The notes: a model not told the origin generated them from the letters alone. DNA of 64,000 bases from Billgrantia bachuensis (GCF_011742165.1 NZ_JAAQTO010000013.1:124001-188000), one strand, 5' to 3'; counted from the first letter of the stretch, positions 16,624 through 25,940 are shown. Translations and numbers: made by a program.

Positions 16624-17459
16624 GCATCCAGCGAGACCGCCTGCCCGGTGACGACGATGCCACCCGAGAGCGGAATATCCACCTGCAGGCGGCTGGGCCG
16701 CCCCATCGTCTCGCCCTGCCGGATCGTCAGCTGAGCAGGCGCCTGGAGCAAGCCGGCGTCGCGCAAATAGCCGCCCAGCGCCGCGGCGGCCGCGCCGGTG
16801 GCGGGGTCCTCCACGACGCCGCCCACCGGGAACGGGTCGCGGACGTGGAAACGGTCTTCGCTCTCGCGCCACACCAGTTGCAGCGTGGTCAGACCCTCGC
16901 GCAGCATCAGCGCCTTGAGCCCTTCGAAGTCGTATTCGAGCCGTTCCAGGCGCGCTTTCTCCTCGCACGCCAGTACCAGGTGCCAGGCGCCTGCATAGGC
17001 ACGGGCGGGCGGAATCGCGAGATCGAGCTCCTCCGCCTGCCAGCCGAGCAGTTCACGCACCTTCTCGACCAGCTCGGGCTCGGCGGGGCGAAACTCCGGC
17101 GTCACCGATACCAGCGATGCCTGCCACTCCCCTTCCACCTTATTGACCGTGACCATCACCTCGCCCACAGCCGTATCCAGCATGTAGCTGCCCGCCCCGC
17201 TCAGTTGCCCCAGCAGCACACCGCTGGCTACCGTGGCGTGGCCGCAGAAGCTCACCTCCGCCTCGGGACTGTAGTAGCGCACCGTGCGTCGCTCGCCCGT
17301 GGCCGGTGCGATGAAGGCGGTTTCGGAATAGCCCACCGCGGCAGCGATGCGCTGCATCTCCGCCGGCTCGGGCAGCGCCTCGCCCAGCCACACCCCGGCG
17401 GGGTTGCCGCCACTGGGGTCGTCAGTAAAGGCAGCAAGACGATAAAGGGTGCCGCTCAT
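16620..17459 (-). CDS. PhzF-family isomerase/epimerase-like protein
   Basis: 279 residues with the two-lobed diaminopimelate-epimerase-like PhzF fold. The N-terminal block is YRLAAFTDDPSGGNPAGV, the acid in VGYSETAFI (Glu46) is the family's catalytic residue, and SFCGHATVASGVLL and GGVVEDPATGAAAAALGGYL follow. PhzF enzymes catalyse proton shifts; no phenazine genes are present, so a different small-molecule role is likely. AAGGAG precedes the ATG at 17459. Confidence 0.92.
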   Translation of the reverse strand: MSGTLYRLAAFTDDPSGGNPAGVWLGEALPEPAEMQRIAAAVGYSETAFIAPATGERRTVRYYSPEAEVSFCGHATVASGVLLGQLSGAGSYMLDTAVGEVMVTVNKVEGEWQASLVSVTPEFRPAEPELVEKVRELLGWQAEELDLAIPPARAYAGAWHLVLACEEKARLERLEYDFEGLKALMLREGLTTLQLVWRESEDRFHVRDPFPVGGVVEDPATGAAAAALGGYLRDAGLLQAPAQLTIRQGETMGRPSRLQVDIPLSGGIVVTGQAVSLDA

Positions 17460-17614
17460 GGGGAACTCCTTCGGTGCGATACGTTCTTCCCATCTTGGGG
17501 CGAGCCGTGGAGAACGCAATGGTTGATCCTGAGTTTCGCTCATGCCGGTTTCGGCATAGTCTTGGGCTACGCTCCACAAAGGGAACCAGTATTAGTGAAA
17601 AAGGGAGACCGGAT

Positions 17615-19216
17615 ATGACCGAGCAGCATGGACCACACGCTGAGACCGAGGGCACACCCGGGGAACAAGGAGCAGGTGGACGTTCAGCCAGGCTGACATG
17701 GGGATTGCGCGCTTTCGGGTTGCTCTTGGCGCTGCTCGTCTGGATCGCCATGGGCTATGCCGATGGGCTGCCATCGGATGCACGCTGGGTCGCAACGATA
17801 GCTACCCTGATGGCGGTCTGGTGGATGACGGAAGCGATTCCCCTCTCGGCCACCGCCCTGCTGCCGATCGTGCTGATTCCGATGCTGACGGAGCGGACCG
17901 TCAACCAGGCCACGGCGCCCTATGCCAGCCCCATTGTCTTTCTTTTCCTCGGTGGCTTCTTGATTGCCATCGCCATGGAGAAGTGGAACCTCCATCGCCG
18001 CATCGCTCTTTTGACGCTGGTCCGGGTCGGGGTCGAGCCGAAACGGATCGTACTCGGCATGATGCTCGCTACGGGATTTCTGTCGATGTGGGTCTCCAAC
18101 ACCGCGACCACACTGATGATGCTGCCGATCGGGCTCTCGGTGCTGCGCCTGGTGGCAGACCGCAGCGGCGAAACTGCCGAAACGGCCTCCTCGGGCCACG
18201 ACCACCACCGGGCCGGCCACGTCGACTTCATCCAAGACGACAACATCAAGCGTTTTGGCGTCTGCCTGCTGCTCGCGATCGCCTGGTCGGCGAGCATGGG
18301 CGGCCTCGGCACCCTGCTCGGCAGCCCGCCGAACGCCATCGTTGCCGGTTATGCTGCCGACGAACTGGGCCGTAATATCGGCTTTCTCGAATGGATGATG
18401 CTCGGCGTGCCACTGGCCTTCACCTTTATCCTGGTGGGCTGGGTACTGATGACCCGGGTGCTCTACCGCTTCGACGTAGCCGAAATTCCTGGCGGCAAGG
18501 AAATGATCGAAGGCGAAATTCATAAGCTCGGTCCGCTCAGCCAGGGCGAGAAAATGGTGATGACCGTCTTCGGCTCGGCAGCGTTCCTGTGGGTCGTTCC
18601 CGGTGTTCTCGGCAACATTCCGGGGGTGGGCGAGTGGCTGGGGCCGCTCGGTGCGCTCGATGATACCGCCATCGCTATCGCCGCCGGCATCGCCTTGTTC
18701 ATCCTGCCCGCGAGAGGCCGCAGCGAGATGGTACTGAATTGGCATGATGCCGAGGACGGGCTTCCCTGGGGCGTGCTGCTGCTGTTCGGTGGCGGCCTGA
18801 GCCTCGCCGGCGCGGTTGCAGGAACCGGCCTGGATAGCTGGTTCGGCGAGCAGATCACCGGGCTGGAAGTGCTCCCGGTCCTGCTGTTGGTTGCCGCCGT
18901 GGCAACGATCGTACTCTTCCTCACGGAAGTGACCAGCAACACGGCAACGGCCGCAACCTTCATCCCCGTGCTCGGGGGCGTGGCGGTGGGTATCGGCGCC
19001 GACCCGATGACGCTACTCATCCCCGCGGCCTTCGCCGCGACCTGCGCCTTCATGCTACCTGTCGGCACGCCACCCAACGCTATCGTTTTCGGCACCGGAG
19101 CGGTCACTATCGCCCAGATGGCACGTGGCGGGTTCGTTCTCAACCTGATCGGGGTCGTATTGATCACCGGCTTCTGCTATCTGCTCGGCGGGCTCGCACT
19201 GGGGCTGCAGTTCTGA
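17615..19216 (+). CDS. DASS/SLC13-family sodium-dependent carboxylate transporter
   Basis: 533 residues, largely hydrophobic, after a polar 28-residue N-terminus. The two SNT signatures of this family are present: SNTATT at about 161-166 and SNTATA at about 441-446, the latter followed by PVGTPPNAIVFGTG, which contributes to the Na+ and carboxylate sites. A His-rich loop (SGHDHHRAGH) occurs near residue 205. It imports succinate, malate or similar dicarboxylates, or sulfate, with Na+. AGGGAG precedes the ATG. It is monocistronic, divergent from the phzF-like gene. Confidence 0.93.
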   Translation: MTEQHGPHAETEGTPGEQGAGGRSARLTWGLRAFGLLLALLVWIAMGYADGLPSDARWVATIATLMAVWWMTEAIPLSATALLPIVLIPMLTERTVNQATAPYASPIVFLFLGGFLIAIAMEKWNLHRRIALLTLVRVGVEPKRIVLGMMLATGFLSMWVSNTATTLMMLPIGLSVLRLVADRSGETAETASSGHDHHRAGHVDFIQDDNIKRFGVCLLLAIAWSASMGGLGTLLGSPPNAIVAGYAADELGRNIGFLEWMMLGVPLAFTFILVGWVLMTRVLYRFDVAEIPGGKEMIEGEIHKLGPLSQGEKMVMTVFGSAAFLWVVPGVLGNIPGVGEWLGPLGALDDTAIAIAAGIALFILPARGRSEMVLNWHDAEDGLPWGVLLLFGGGLSLAGAVAGTGLDSWFGEQITGLEVLPVLLLVAAVATIVLFLTEVTSNTATAATFIPVLGGVAVGIGADPMTLLIPAAFAATCAFMLPVGTPPNAIVFGTGAVTIAQMARGGFVLNLIGVVLITGFCYLLGGLALGLQF

Positions 19217-19254
19217 GCGTGCGACAAGGAGGCAGGAGTAAAAAGAAACTGAAC

Positions 19255-19287
19255 GGCCTGAGCCCTGTGCATGACGGGGCTCAGGCC
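19255..19287. terminator. Rho-independent-like terminator between convergent genes
   Basis: GGCCTGAGCCC / GGGCTCAGGCC, 11 bp with an 11-nt loop. Read on the minus strand it is followed shortly by a T-rich tract (GTTCAGTTTCTTTTT), so it should end the carbonic anhydrase transcript and may also stop the transporter transcript. Confidence 0.75.
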
Positions 19288-19299
19288 ATCATGCGCCGA

Positions 19300-20031
19300 T
19301 CACTCCAACACAGGGCGCGCGTTGACCTCTTGCACGGGGCGGTTGTTGTGGTGGTGATCCATCACATCCAGAAATTGCTCGATCTGCTCTTCGGATGCGG
19401 TAATCGGCTGTTTCATCACCAGCCAGCGCACGCCCTCGGAGCAAGGTGGGGTGGTCAATGAACCATTGAACCGATAGTAATCACGCACCGAAGGCAGGAT
19501 TCCCAGCGGGGAGATGTCCGACGTCAGAGCTACCGTTTCGCCCTTTTCCGGCATTTGTGCCCACGCCGCTGCCAGCGCATCGTTGGCCTCTCCCTCAGTC
19601 ACCATGACGGCTACTACGGCCAGGTTGCCATCCTCGTCGGCATGTACGAGGTGCCCTTCCATGGGAAAGGATTCGCCATGGATGAGGTTTTCACTCGGCA
19701 CATGAAAATGGAACTGCTTCAGTTCGAACTCGATATCGTCAACGGTAATGGTGTCGCCAGGAAGTACATTGACCTGAACGGTATGGCCGTTATTGAGGAT
19801 TTCCGAGCCGCCATTTTCATAGTGGAAAACGATTGGCTCCAGCTCGGCGTCAATGAACCCTGTCAGGTTGATGGGCGACTGATTGCTTCCCGCACAGGCG
19901 CCATACTCCGGGCTGAGCTGTGCCCAGTTCTCGGGGCCGGTGTCGCCGGAATAGCCCCAGGTGGGGCTATCGCCGGCAAAGGCGACGCTTGAAAGCAACG
20001 ACATGGCCACGGCAAGTGCTGTTCTCTTCAT
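19300..20031 (-). CDS. Periplasmic alpha-type carbonic anhydrase
   Basis: 243 residues. A signal peptide (MKRTALAVAMSLLSSVAFA, cut before GDSP) directs it to the periplasm. The alpha-CA pattern is complete: WGYSGDTGPENW, NQSPINL, zinc ligands His108 and His110 in QFHFHVPSEN and His127 in EGHLVH, and the Thr loop GSLTTPPCSEGVRW. Two cysteines (in YGACAGSN and PPCSEG) would form the usual disulfide. It interconverts CO2 and bicarbonate and may help carbon or pH balance in saline, alkaline settings. AGAGGA precedes the ATG. Confidence 0.95.
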   Translation of the reverse strand: MKRTALAVAMSLLSSVAFAGDSPTWGYSGDTGPENWAQLSPEYGACAGSNQSPINLTGFIDAELEPIVFHYENGGSEILNNGHTVQVNVLPGDTITVDDIEFELKQFHFHVPSENLIHGESFPMEGHLVHADEDGNLAVVAVMVTEGEANDALAAAWAQMPEKGETVALTSDISPLGILPSVRDYYRFNGSLTTPPCSEGVRWLVMKQPITASEEQIEQFLDVMDHHHNNRPVQEVNARPVLE

Positions 20032-20096
20032 GGTGTCCTCTTGAGGGTCTTGTCAGGGGGAGTCGACAAGCTAACCCGGCGGACGTCAAGAACGCG

Positions 20097-21356
20097 TTAA
20101 GAGAGCGATGTGGCCAAAACAGGAGGAAACGTCAGGACGAAACGGGTTCCCCCGCCTTGCGGAACTTCCAGGCGCACCTCCCAGCCGATATGCTCGACCA
20201 CGCGCTTGACGATCGACAGGCCCAGACCCGTACCTTCGTGCCCCGCCCCTTCGCCGCCATGAACGAATCGTTCGAACAGCCGCTCGCGTACCCCTTGGGG
20301 GATCCCCTTGCCGGTGTCTTCGATCACCAGCCGGCCAGCGGCTAGGTGCACGAGTATCAAGCCCTCTTCGGTATGCTGGCAGGCGTTACGCAGCAAATTG
20401 CCGATCATGATCCCGGCCAGTTCGGGGCGGACGTCGGCCCATATCCGTTCCGTCCACTCCAGCCTGCATTGAACCGGCTTTCCACTCAGCAGGGGCCGAC
20501 AGCGCTCCATCTCCGACTCGACGATGGCGTTGAGAACGATACGCGGCGAATCCAGCGAATCGGGTGCGCGCGAGAGCAGGAGCAGTGCACTGACACGCAG
20601 CGAGGCTTCGGCAGCCACGCGCCGGATGCGCTCCGCCGCGGCATATTCCCTGGAATCTACCGGCACTTGCGTGGCCAGCACTTCCGCCGCACCGAGCACG
20701 ATGGTCAGCGGTGTGCGCAGCTCATGGCTGACGTCGCCGGTGAACAGTCGCTCGCGTTGCAGGAACTGCTGCAATTTGTCGGTGCGCTTGGCGAAGGCTC
20801 GCGCCAGTGAACCGATTTCATCCTGCGCCGAAAGCGAAGGCAGCTCAGTCGGGCCAGCATTACGGCCGACCGCATCGGCAAGCGCCGCGACCGGCGCGAT
20901 CACGCGCCGGGCACTCAGCATACCGAGCACGGCGGCGAGCAGAACACTGACGACGAAGCCGACCGCCAGCGCGAGGAGGATGACCAGCTCCGTATGCTCG
21001 ATTTCACCCATCTCCTGCACCACGGCATAACGATTCTCGCCCTGGTTCCGTAACAGGACATGCACCTGTCGGCCGCCGAGCATCAGCTCATGATCGCCGG
21101 CGGGTAATTGCCGCAACGCGGCTGGAATGCCGTTATCTACCAGGAAGCGCACGTCCGGTGGCGCATTCGGCACAGCACCCAAGTGATGCAGAGCGATCAA
21201 TCTGTCCGCCATCTTGGCGAGTCGTGCGTCGATTACCTGTTCTTCGATGACCGTTACGGCGACGTAGGTCACCACGCTAAAGGCGCCGGCCACCGCGATA
21301 GTAAGCAGAACGTAGGTGAGTGCGATGCGCTTCTTGAGCGAAAGCCTAGGCGTCAT
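20097..21356 (-). CDS. Two-component sensor histidine kinase
   Basis: 419 residues. TM1 is about 11-33, a periplasmic domain of about 90 residues follows (40-122), TM2 is about 124-147, then a HAMP linker, the DHp helix with the phospho-accepting His211 (FTGDVSHELRTPLTIV), and an ATPase domain with N box (NLLRNACQHTEEG), G1 (VIEDTGKGIP), F and G2 (GTGLGLSIVKRV). It phosphorylates the response regulator encoded just upstream, whose stop overlaps this start by 11 bp. The signal is unknown. Confidence 0.95.
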   Translation of the reverse strand: MTPRLSLKKRIALTYVLLTIAVAGAFSVVTYVAVTVIEEQVIDARLAKMADRLIALHHLGAVPNAPPDVRFLVDNGIPAALRQLPAGDHELMLGGRQVHVLLRNQGENRYAVVQEMGEIEHTELVILLALAVGFVVSVLLAAVLGMLSARRVIAPVAALADAVGRNAGPTELPSLSAQDEIGSLARAFAKRTDKLQQFLQRERLFTGDVSHELRTPLTIVLGAAEVLATQVPVDSREYAAAERIRRVAAEASLRVSALLLLSRAPDSLDSPRIVLNAIVESEMERCRPLLSGKPVQCRLEWTERIWADVRPELAGIMIGNLLRNACQHTEEGLILVHLAAGRLVIEDTGKGIPQGVRERLFERFVHGGEGAGHEGTGLGLSIVKRVVEHIGWEVRLEVPQGGGTRFVLTFPPVLATSLS

Positions 21357-22029
21357 TGGGCACCATCAAGCGATAACCGGTGCCTGGCAAGGTCAGCAGC
21401 ATAGGGTAGGAGAAAGGCTTGTCGAGCGACTGACGCAGCGTATGGATATGCGTTCGCAAGGCATCGCTATCAGGTGGATTGTCTCCCCATATCTCGCGCT
21501 CTATCGATTCGCGGGTTATCAACTGCGGCGCGGCATGCATCAGCGCCGTGAGAATCTTGTAGCCCGTCGGCGTCAGCTCGAGTGGCTGTCCGGCGCGGGT
21601 GGCATCGCCGGTACCCAGATCGAGCCGAAGTTCGCCGAAGACCAGGACCGATTGCACATGCTCGTTACGCGCTCGGCGCACCAACGCCTTCAGCCGCGCA
21701 TCCAGTTCGGGAAGGGAGTAAGGCTTGACCAGGTAATCGTCGGCACCCACCTCGAAGCCGGTCAGCTTGTCGTGCACCGAATCGCGTGCCGTCAGCATCA
21801 ATATCGGTGTTGCCAACCGGTGCTCCCGACGCAGCGTCCTGCATACCTCCACGCCATCCATGCCCGGCAGCGAAAGGTCGAGGATGATCGCGTCGTGAAA
21901 AGATCCCGTAGCGCAGGAGACGCCCGCATCGCCATTGCGCGCCACGTCCAGCGTATAACCGAGCGGTTCCAGATACCCGTACAGATTCGCGATGATATCC
22001 GGGTTGTCCTCGATGATCAGAACATGCAT
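21346..22029 (-). CDS. OmpR/PhoB-type response regulator
   Basis: 227 residues. The receiver domain (1-120) has the acidic pair in IIEDNPD, phospho-acceptor Asp51 (AIILDLSLPGMDG), the Thr switch in LMLTARD and Lys in LVKPYSLPEL. The winged-helix output domain (130-225) ends RTHIHTLRQSLDKPF and GTGYRLMVP. The ATG at 22029 begins the conserved MHVLIIEDN; its ribosome site is weak. First gene of a two-gene operon with the histidine kinase. Confidence 0.94.
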   Translation of the reverse strand: MHVLIIEDNPDIIANLYGYLEPLGYTLDVARNGDAGVSCATGSFHDAIILDLSLPGMDGVEVCRTLRREHRLATPILMLTARDSVHDKLTGFEVGADDYLVKPYSLPELDARLKALVRRARNEHVQSVLVFGELRLDLGTGDATRAGQPLELTPTGYKILTALMHAAPQLITRESIEREIWGDNPPDSDALRTHIHTLRQSLDKPFSYPMLLTLPGTGYRLMVPNDA

Positions 22030-22322
22030 GAGTTGCCCATCTAAGTGCTGGGCAGGGACTTCCCGCTCCCAGCCTGCACGACATGATGCCCACACAATCT
22101 TCCAGCTGTGGTTCGTTCGCACCCATGCGCTTCGCGGCCTCGCCGCGATTCCAGAGTCAAGAGTATGTAGAAGTCACGTTGGATGCAAAGCAGCGCGACC
22201 GCAGGTCGTCAACATCGACGGCCAAGGCAGCGCCCGCTTCATGCGAGTGGCACGACCCAAGCGATGCCACTAGCTTTAGTGCGAAACGAGCTCAGGCATA
22301 CCAACAAGAATCGAGGTAACAC

Positions 22323-22673
22323 ATGAAGGTCAAACGCATCATGTCCAACACCGCGACATCGGATTTCGACAAAGCGGCCGCTTTCTATGGAGAAATACTG
22401 GGCCTCGAGCTGTTCATGGATCACGGCTGGTTTCGAACGTACGGCTCGGATGAAAGGATGATGGTTCAGGTAAGCTTCGGCACAGAAGGCGGCTCGGGCA
22501 CACCCGTGCCCGATCTTTCCATCGAAGTCGACGATATCGAAACGGCGCTATCACGCTTCGAGAAGGCAAACGTACCCATCGAATACGGGCCGGCCAGCGA
22601 GCCCTGGGGCGTGCGGCGGTTCTATGTCCGCGATCCGTTCGGCAAGCTCATCAATATCCTGCAGCATGAGTGA
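22323..22673 (+). CDS. VOC/glyoxalase-like protein
   Basis: 116 residues with the paired beta-alpha-beta-beta-beta modules of glyoxalase I-like proteins: DFDKAAAFYGEILGLELFMD and, at the end, RRFYVRDPFGKLINILQHE, the Glu being a metal ligand in many members. Could be a glyoxalase, dioxygenase or resistance-binding protein; no residue decides. GAGGTAAC precedes the ATG. A good bidirectional terminator follows. Confidence 0.9.
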   Translation: MKVKRIMSNTATSDFDKAAAFYGEILGLELFMDHGWFRTYGSDERMMVQVSFGTEGGSGTPVPDLSIEVDDIETALSRFEKANVPIEYGPASEPWGVRRFYVRDPFGKLINILQHE

Positions 22674-22702
22674 ACAGGCGAGACCGCATCAACAACGAAA
22701 AA

Positions 22703-22721
22703 GGGAGGCCTCAGGCCTCCC
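22703..22721. terminator. Bidirectional terminator
   Basis: GGGAGGCC / GGCCTCCC, 8-bp stem and 3-nt loop, flanked by AAAAA on the left and TTCTTCATTTT on the right. It closes the convergent VOC and EF-hand genes. Confidence 0.85.
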
Positions 22722-22760
22722 TTCTTCATTTTCAGGTTGTAACTTGTGGCGAACCAACGA

Positions 22761-23030
22761 TCAACGCGGGCGGAAGTTGAACTCCTGACGTGAGATAGCG
22801 CCGTTATGGTCGCGGTCCAGGATGACGAAGACTTCAGGCAGGCTGCCCGCCTTGGCCTCTTCACGGGAAATGCGGCCGTCGCCATCCTGGTCCAGTTGTT
22901 CGAAGCCATTCTGGCCCGAGGCGTTCGAGGAAGCGGTGGGCGGAATCAGCTCTTCTGCGCCCATTTCGGCAAGGGCGACACCCGAGGAGAGGGCCAGAGC
23001 AAGGAACAGTGCGGTTTTTTGAGCTTTCAT
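22761..23030 (-). CDS. Exported EF-hand calcium-binding protein
   Basis: 89 residues. A signal peptide (MKAQKTALFLALALSSGVALA) is followed by a short low-complexity region and two EF-hand loops: DQDGDGRISREE (about 47-58) and DRDHNGAISRQE (about 72-83), both with Asp/Asn at 1, 3, 5 and Glu at 12. It should bind two Ca2+ in the periplasm or outside. The frame stays open far upstream to 23996, but that part runs antisense to the LysR gene; the signal peptide and GAGAG site fix the start at 23030. Confidence 0.88.
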   Translation of the reverse strand: MKAQKTALFLALALSSGVALAEMGAEELIPPTASSNASGQNGFEQLDQDGDGRISREEAKAGSLPEVFVILDRDHNGAISRQEFNFRPR

Positions 23031-23219
23031 GATATCTCTCTCGCTTTCCAATACAGGGGGGTAGAGGTTCGGCACTCGCGTGACGACTGATTCCTGAATG
23101 CCGACCGATGGTTGTATTCTATAGATCACCAATCCTTGCACTAGACCCTTTTTTTCTAACGTTGCGTTTCCACCAGGAAACGAATAACGTACCGCTACTA
23201 CCCCACCGGTACCGATGCG

Positions 23220-24134
23220 ATGCACGACCTCAACGACCTCTACTACTTCCATGCCGTGGTCACGTATCAGGGCTTCTCGGCTGCCTCGCGCCACATCGGC
23301 GTGCCCAAGGGAACGCTCAGCAAGCGCGTCGCACGCCTCGAAGAACGGCTCAAGGTGCGCCTGCTGGAGCGTTCGACCCGCAAGATACGCACTACGGACG
23401 TAGGGCATTCGTTCTTCGAACACTGCCAGACCATGCTCGCCGGCGCCGAAGCCGCAGAGACGGTAGTGGCACAGGCCCACGCGGAGCCCAACGGCATCGT
23501 GCGGCTCAGTTGCCCGCAAGGGCTGATCCAGAATCTCATCGAGGAGGTCCTGCCGGCATTCATGAAGACCTACCCCAAGGTTCGCGTGCATATGCTGGTC
23601 TTCGATCGCCGTGCCGACCTGATCGAGGACCGGCTCGACATTGCCATTCGCGTGCGCAGCAAGACGGACCTGTCCGATGCTTCGCTGATCATGCGCCCGC
23701 TGGGGCAGAACCATCTGGTGATGGCGGTAAGCCCGGCCGTGCATGCCGCCTGCAAGCGGGGGTTGACCATCGACGAACTCGCGGAGGTGCCGACACTCTC
23801 GATGGGGGGTGAGACGGACGAGGTTCGCTGGGAGCTGACGGGGCCGAACGACGAGACCCGTGTGATCGACCTGCGCCCCCGGCTGATGTGCAGCAATTTC
23901 GACATGCTGCTTGCGGCAGCGTGCCAGGGGCTTGGCGTGGCGCTCCTGCCTATCCACATCTGCCGCGTGAGCTTCGCCAAGGGCGAACTGGTACACGTCC
24001 TGCCGGAGTGGCGCTCACCCTACGGCACGATCCAGGCGGTCTTCTCCAACCGCAAGGGGCTCGTGCCCTCCGTCAGGGCATTGATCGACTTTCTCGCTCA
24101 GGCCATCCCCTGCAAACTCTCGGTCGAAGTCTGA
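23220..24134 (+). CDS. LysR-family regulator
   Basis: 304 residues: the HTH is in DLYYFHAVVTYQGFSAASRHIG and LSKRVARLEERLKVRLLERS, and a CrgA/AaeR-like effector domain starts near GIVRLSCPQGLIQNLIEE with DIAIRVRSKTDLSDASLIMRPL. This branch of LysR proteins often governs aromatic or electrophile response genes next door. It is divergent from the EF-hand gene by 189 bp. The ribosome site is weak. Confidence 0.9.
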   Translation: MHDLNDLYYFHAVVTYQGFSAASRHIGVPKGTLSKRVARLEERLKVRLLERSTRKIRTTDVGHSFFEHCQTMLAGAEAAETVVAQAHAEPNGIVRLSCPQGLIQNLIEEVLPAFMKTYPKVRVHMLVFDRRADLIEDRLDIAIRVRSKTDLSDASLIMRPLGQNHLVMAVSPAVHAACKRGLTIDELAEVPTLSMGGETDEVRWELTGPNDETRVIDLRPRLMCSNFDMLLAAACQGLGVALLPIHICRVSFAKGELVHVLPEWRSPYGTIQAVFSNRKGLVPSVRALIDFLAQAIPCKLSVEV

Positions 24135-24172
24135 GAAAGGCCCGCCTCTAATATACGTTACTGCGAGGGGAT

Positions 24173-24748
24173 ATGCGCACCATTATCGAGAATGCCCTAT
24201 CGTCAAAAGATGGCCACGTCATCGATTCCGTCGTAGGGCTTTTTCAATCGCGCACTTTCGCTAAAGGGGAGACCCTGCTTCATCAAGGGGACATTTGGAG
24301 CCATGCCTTCGTGATCGAACGAGGGCTCGTGCGGATGCATCTCATTGGTAGAGATGGCAAGGACTTCAACAAGAATTTCCTCCTCGAAGGAGCGCTGTTT
24401 TGTCCCATTACTGCCGAGATGGAAGAACAGCCCTCTCTCTTCGCCATCTCGGCACTGGAGTCTTCCTTCATCTGGCAGGCTCCGATTTCAGCGCTTCGGT
24501 CCACGCTTGTGGGGCATGGCCTGTGGGAGCCGCTGCGCAGTGAGCTGCTTGCGCGACTGGTAAGCCAGAAGCTGCAACGTGAGCATGACCTGCTCACCCT
24601 TGACGGAAAATCCCGATACCAGCAACTCTGCCAAAGCAAGCCGCATCTCGCTGCCCGCGTTCCGGTGGCGCATCTGGCAAGCTATCTAGGCCTGACGGAT
24701 GTGTCATTGTCGAGGATCCGTAGGCAACTCAAGCAGGAACAGGAGTGA
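24173..24748 (+). CDS. Crp/Fnr-family regulator
   Basis: 191 residues. An N-terminal cyclic-nucleotide-binding-like beta roll (TFAKGETLLHQGDIWSHAFVIERGLVRM, shown in part, then FLLEGALFCPITAEM) joins a C-terminal winged helix (VPVAHLASYLGLTDVSLSRIRRQL). No Cys cluster for Fe-S, so not Fnr itself, and the cAMP-contact residues of Crp are absent. GAGGGG precedes the ATG. It probably acts on the small membrane protein gene 71 bp downstream or on itself. Confidence 0.88.
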   Translation: MRTIIENALSSKDGHVIDSVVGLFQSRTFAKGETLLHQGDIWSHAFVIERGLVRMHLIGRDGKDFNKNFLLEGALFCPITAEMEEQPSLFAISALESSFIWQAPISALRSTLVGHGLWEPLRSELLARLVSQKLQREHDLLTLDGKSRYQQLCQSKPHLAARVPVAHLASYLGLTDVSLSRIRRQLKQEQE

Positions 24749-24819
24749 ACATTTGTTAAGGCGCAGCGCCGCCCAGCGCTCCTAGAGTCGGTTGCGTCAC
24801 CATCCATAGAGAGTTCGCC

Positions 24820-25206
24820 ATGAAACTCCACTCGACTCCTCAAGTTGCTGCGGCCTGCCTAGCCGGCCTTCTCCTGCTCGCGGCCGTAATGTTCGTTGCG
24901 ATGCTCGTCGGTAAGGAACCACATCCGCCCGCTGCGCGAGGCCCCTACCTGGGTGCCGTCAGTGCGCTCTCTCTTGTCGCCATCTGGCTGTTGATGGCAC
25001 AGGAGCGCGCCGGCATATGGGCAGGCATGCTCGCCCTGCTGGCCTTCGTGCCGGCGGTCGGTCCGCACAAGTTCTGGACGGAGCCCGCCGCACAAGCGCT
25101 AGCCCCTCTGATCGCGGTTGGCTCCCTCCTGCTTAGCACTGGAGCTGCGAGTCTCTTTTGGGCCGAGAAACGGCACCGTGCGCCCAGTCGTGAAAGACCC
25201 AGTTGA
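24820..25206 (+). CDS. Small four-helix membrane protein of unknown function
   Basis: 128 residues with four predicted membrane helices (about 9-31, 45-60, 65-82 and 92-113) and a basic C-terminal tail (EKRHRAPSRERPS). I do not recognise the family. GAG lies before the ATG at 24820. It follows the Crp-like regulator in the same direction and converges with tetR. Confidence 0.7.
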   Translation: MKLHSTPQVAAACLAGLLLLAAVMFVAMLVGKEPHPPAARGPYLGAVSALSLVAIWLLMAQERAGIWAGMLALLAFVPAVGPHKFWTEPAAQALAPLIAVGSLLLSTGAASLFWAEKRHRAPSRERPS

Positions 25207-25233
25207 AATGAAACCAGCATGTCTCTTTCGACG

Positions 25234-25827
25234 TTATCTTTCGGCTCGTAGCAAGCCGGCAGCGAGCTGACGAAAAGCCTCGACGGCCTTGGGGAGAACG
25301 GCACGAGGATCGTCGGCGGCGGCAATCCACAGGGCGGCGTTGAGCGCTGCACCATTGATCAACCGGGCAGCGGCCTCCGCGTCCACCGGCTTGACGGTGC
25401 CCTCATCGATGAGGGCCTGGAGAGTCTGTGTCGTACGCAGCAGGCACGCATTCTGGTTGGGCCATTGCGAGGGGTCGCCAAGTACGGCCGGCCCGTCCAG
25501 CAGCATGATGCGCTGGACTTCCGGCTCCAGCGCCATTTCGATATAGGCCACGCCCTCCTCGAGCAGGCCATCCCAGCGGTTTGCCGCCTGATCCTGAGCG
25601 GCCAGCATCCGCTCCACCATCTCACGGTCGATCTGGTCGACCACGGCCTGCAGCAGCCCCTGCTTGCCGCCGAAGTTGTGGTAGAGCGCCCCCCGCGTCA
25701 GCCCGGCTTCAGCGGTGAGCTCATCCATCGAGGCGGCCGCATAGCCCTTGGCCGCGAAGGCCTTGCGAGCGGCTCGAATGAGCTTGGCCCGGGTCTCCTC
25801 CATCATCTGTGCACGTTTCGTGGCCAC
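25234..25827 (-). CDS. TetR-family repressor
   Basis: 197 residues. HTH at about 10-55 (TRAKLIRAARKAFAAKGY, MDELTAEAGLTRGALYHNFGGKQGLLQAVV), then a helical ligand domain of the TetR_C type (EEGVAYIEMALEPEVQRIMLLDGPAVLG). It is divergent from the Rid-family gene at 25969 with three CATAC-N5-GTATG type operators between them. The ligand is unknown. Confidence 0.93.
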   Translation of the reverse strand: MATKRAQMMEETRAKLIRAARKAFAAKGYAAASMDELTAEAGLTRGALYHNFGGKQGLLQAVVDQIDREMVERMLAAQDQAANRWDGLLEEGVAYIEMALEPEVQRIMLLDGPAVLGDPSQWPNQNACLLRTTQTLQALIDEGTVKPVDAEAAARLINGAALNAALWIAAADDPRAVLPKAVEAFRQLAAGLLRAER

Positions 25828-25872
25828 GACACACTCCTCAAACCTGCCTGCACGCTAGCTGGCCAACTTTAA

Positions 25873-25940
25873 CATACAAAGCGTATGCGCATTGACATAC
25901 GATGCGTATGTGGCCCAGCATGTCACATACGGGGCGTATA
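25873..25940. promoter_or_regulatory. Three CATAC-N5-GTATG operators
   Basis: Sites at 25873-25887 (CATACAAAGCGTATG), 25896-25910 (CATACGATGCGTATG) and 25926-25940 (CATACGGGGCGTATA, one mismatch). Centres are 23 and 30 bp apart. They fill the divergent region between tetR and the Rid gene and are very probably TetR binding sites. Confidence 0.85.

Noticed and set aside
22761..23996. The EF-hand gene extended to 411 codons
   Set aside because: The added part is antisense to the LysR gene; the signal peptide defines the true start at 23030.
25921..25927. TGTCACA resembling an ECF41 -35 element before the Rid gene
   Set aside because: No CGTC follows at 16 bp; the sequence lies in the TetR operator region.
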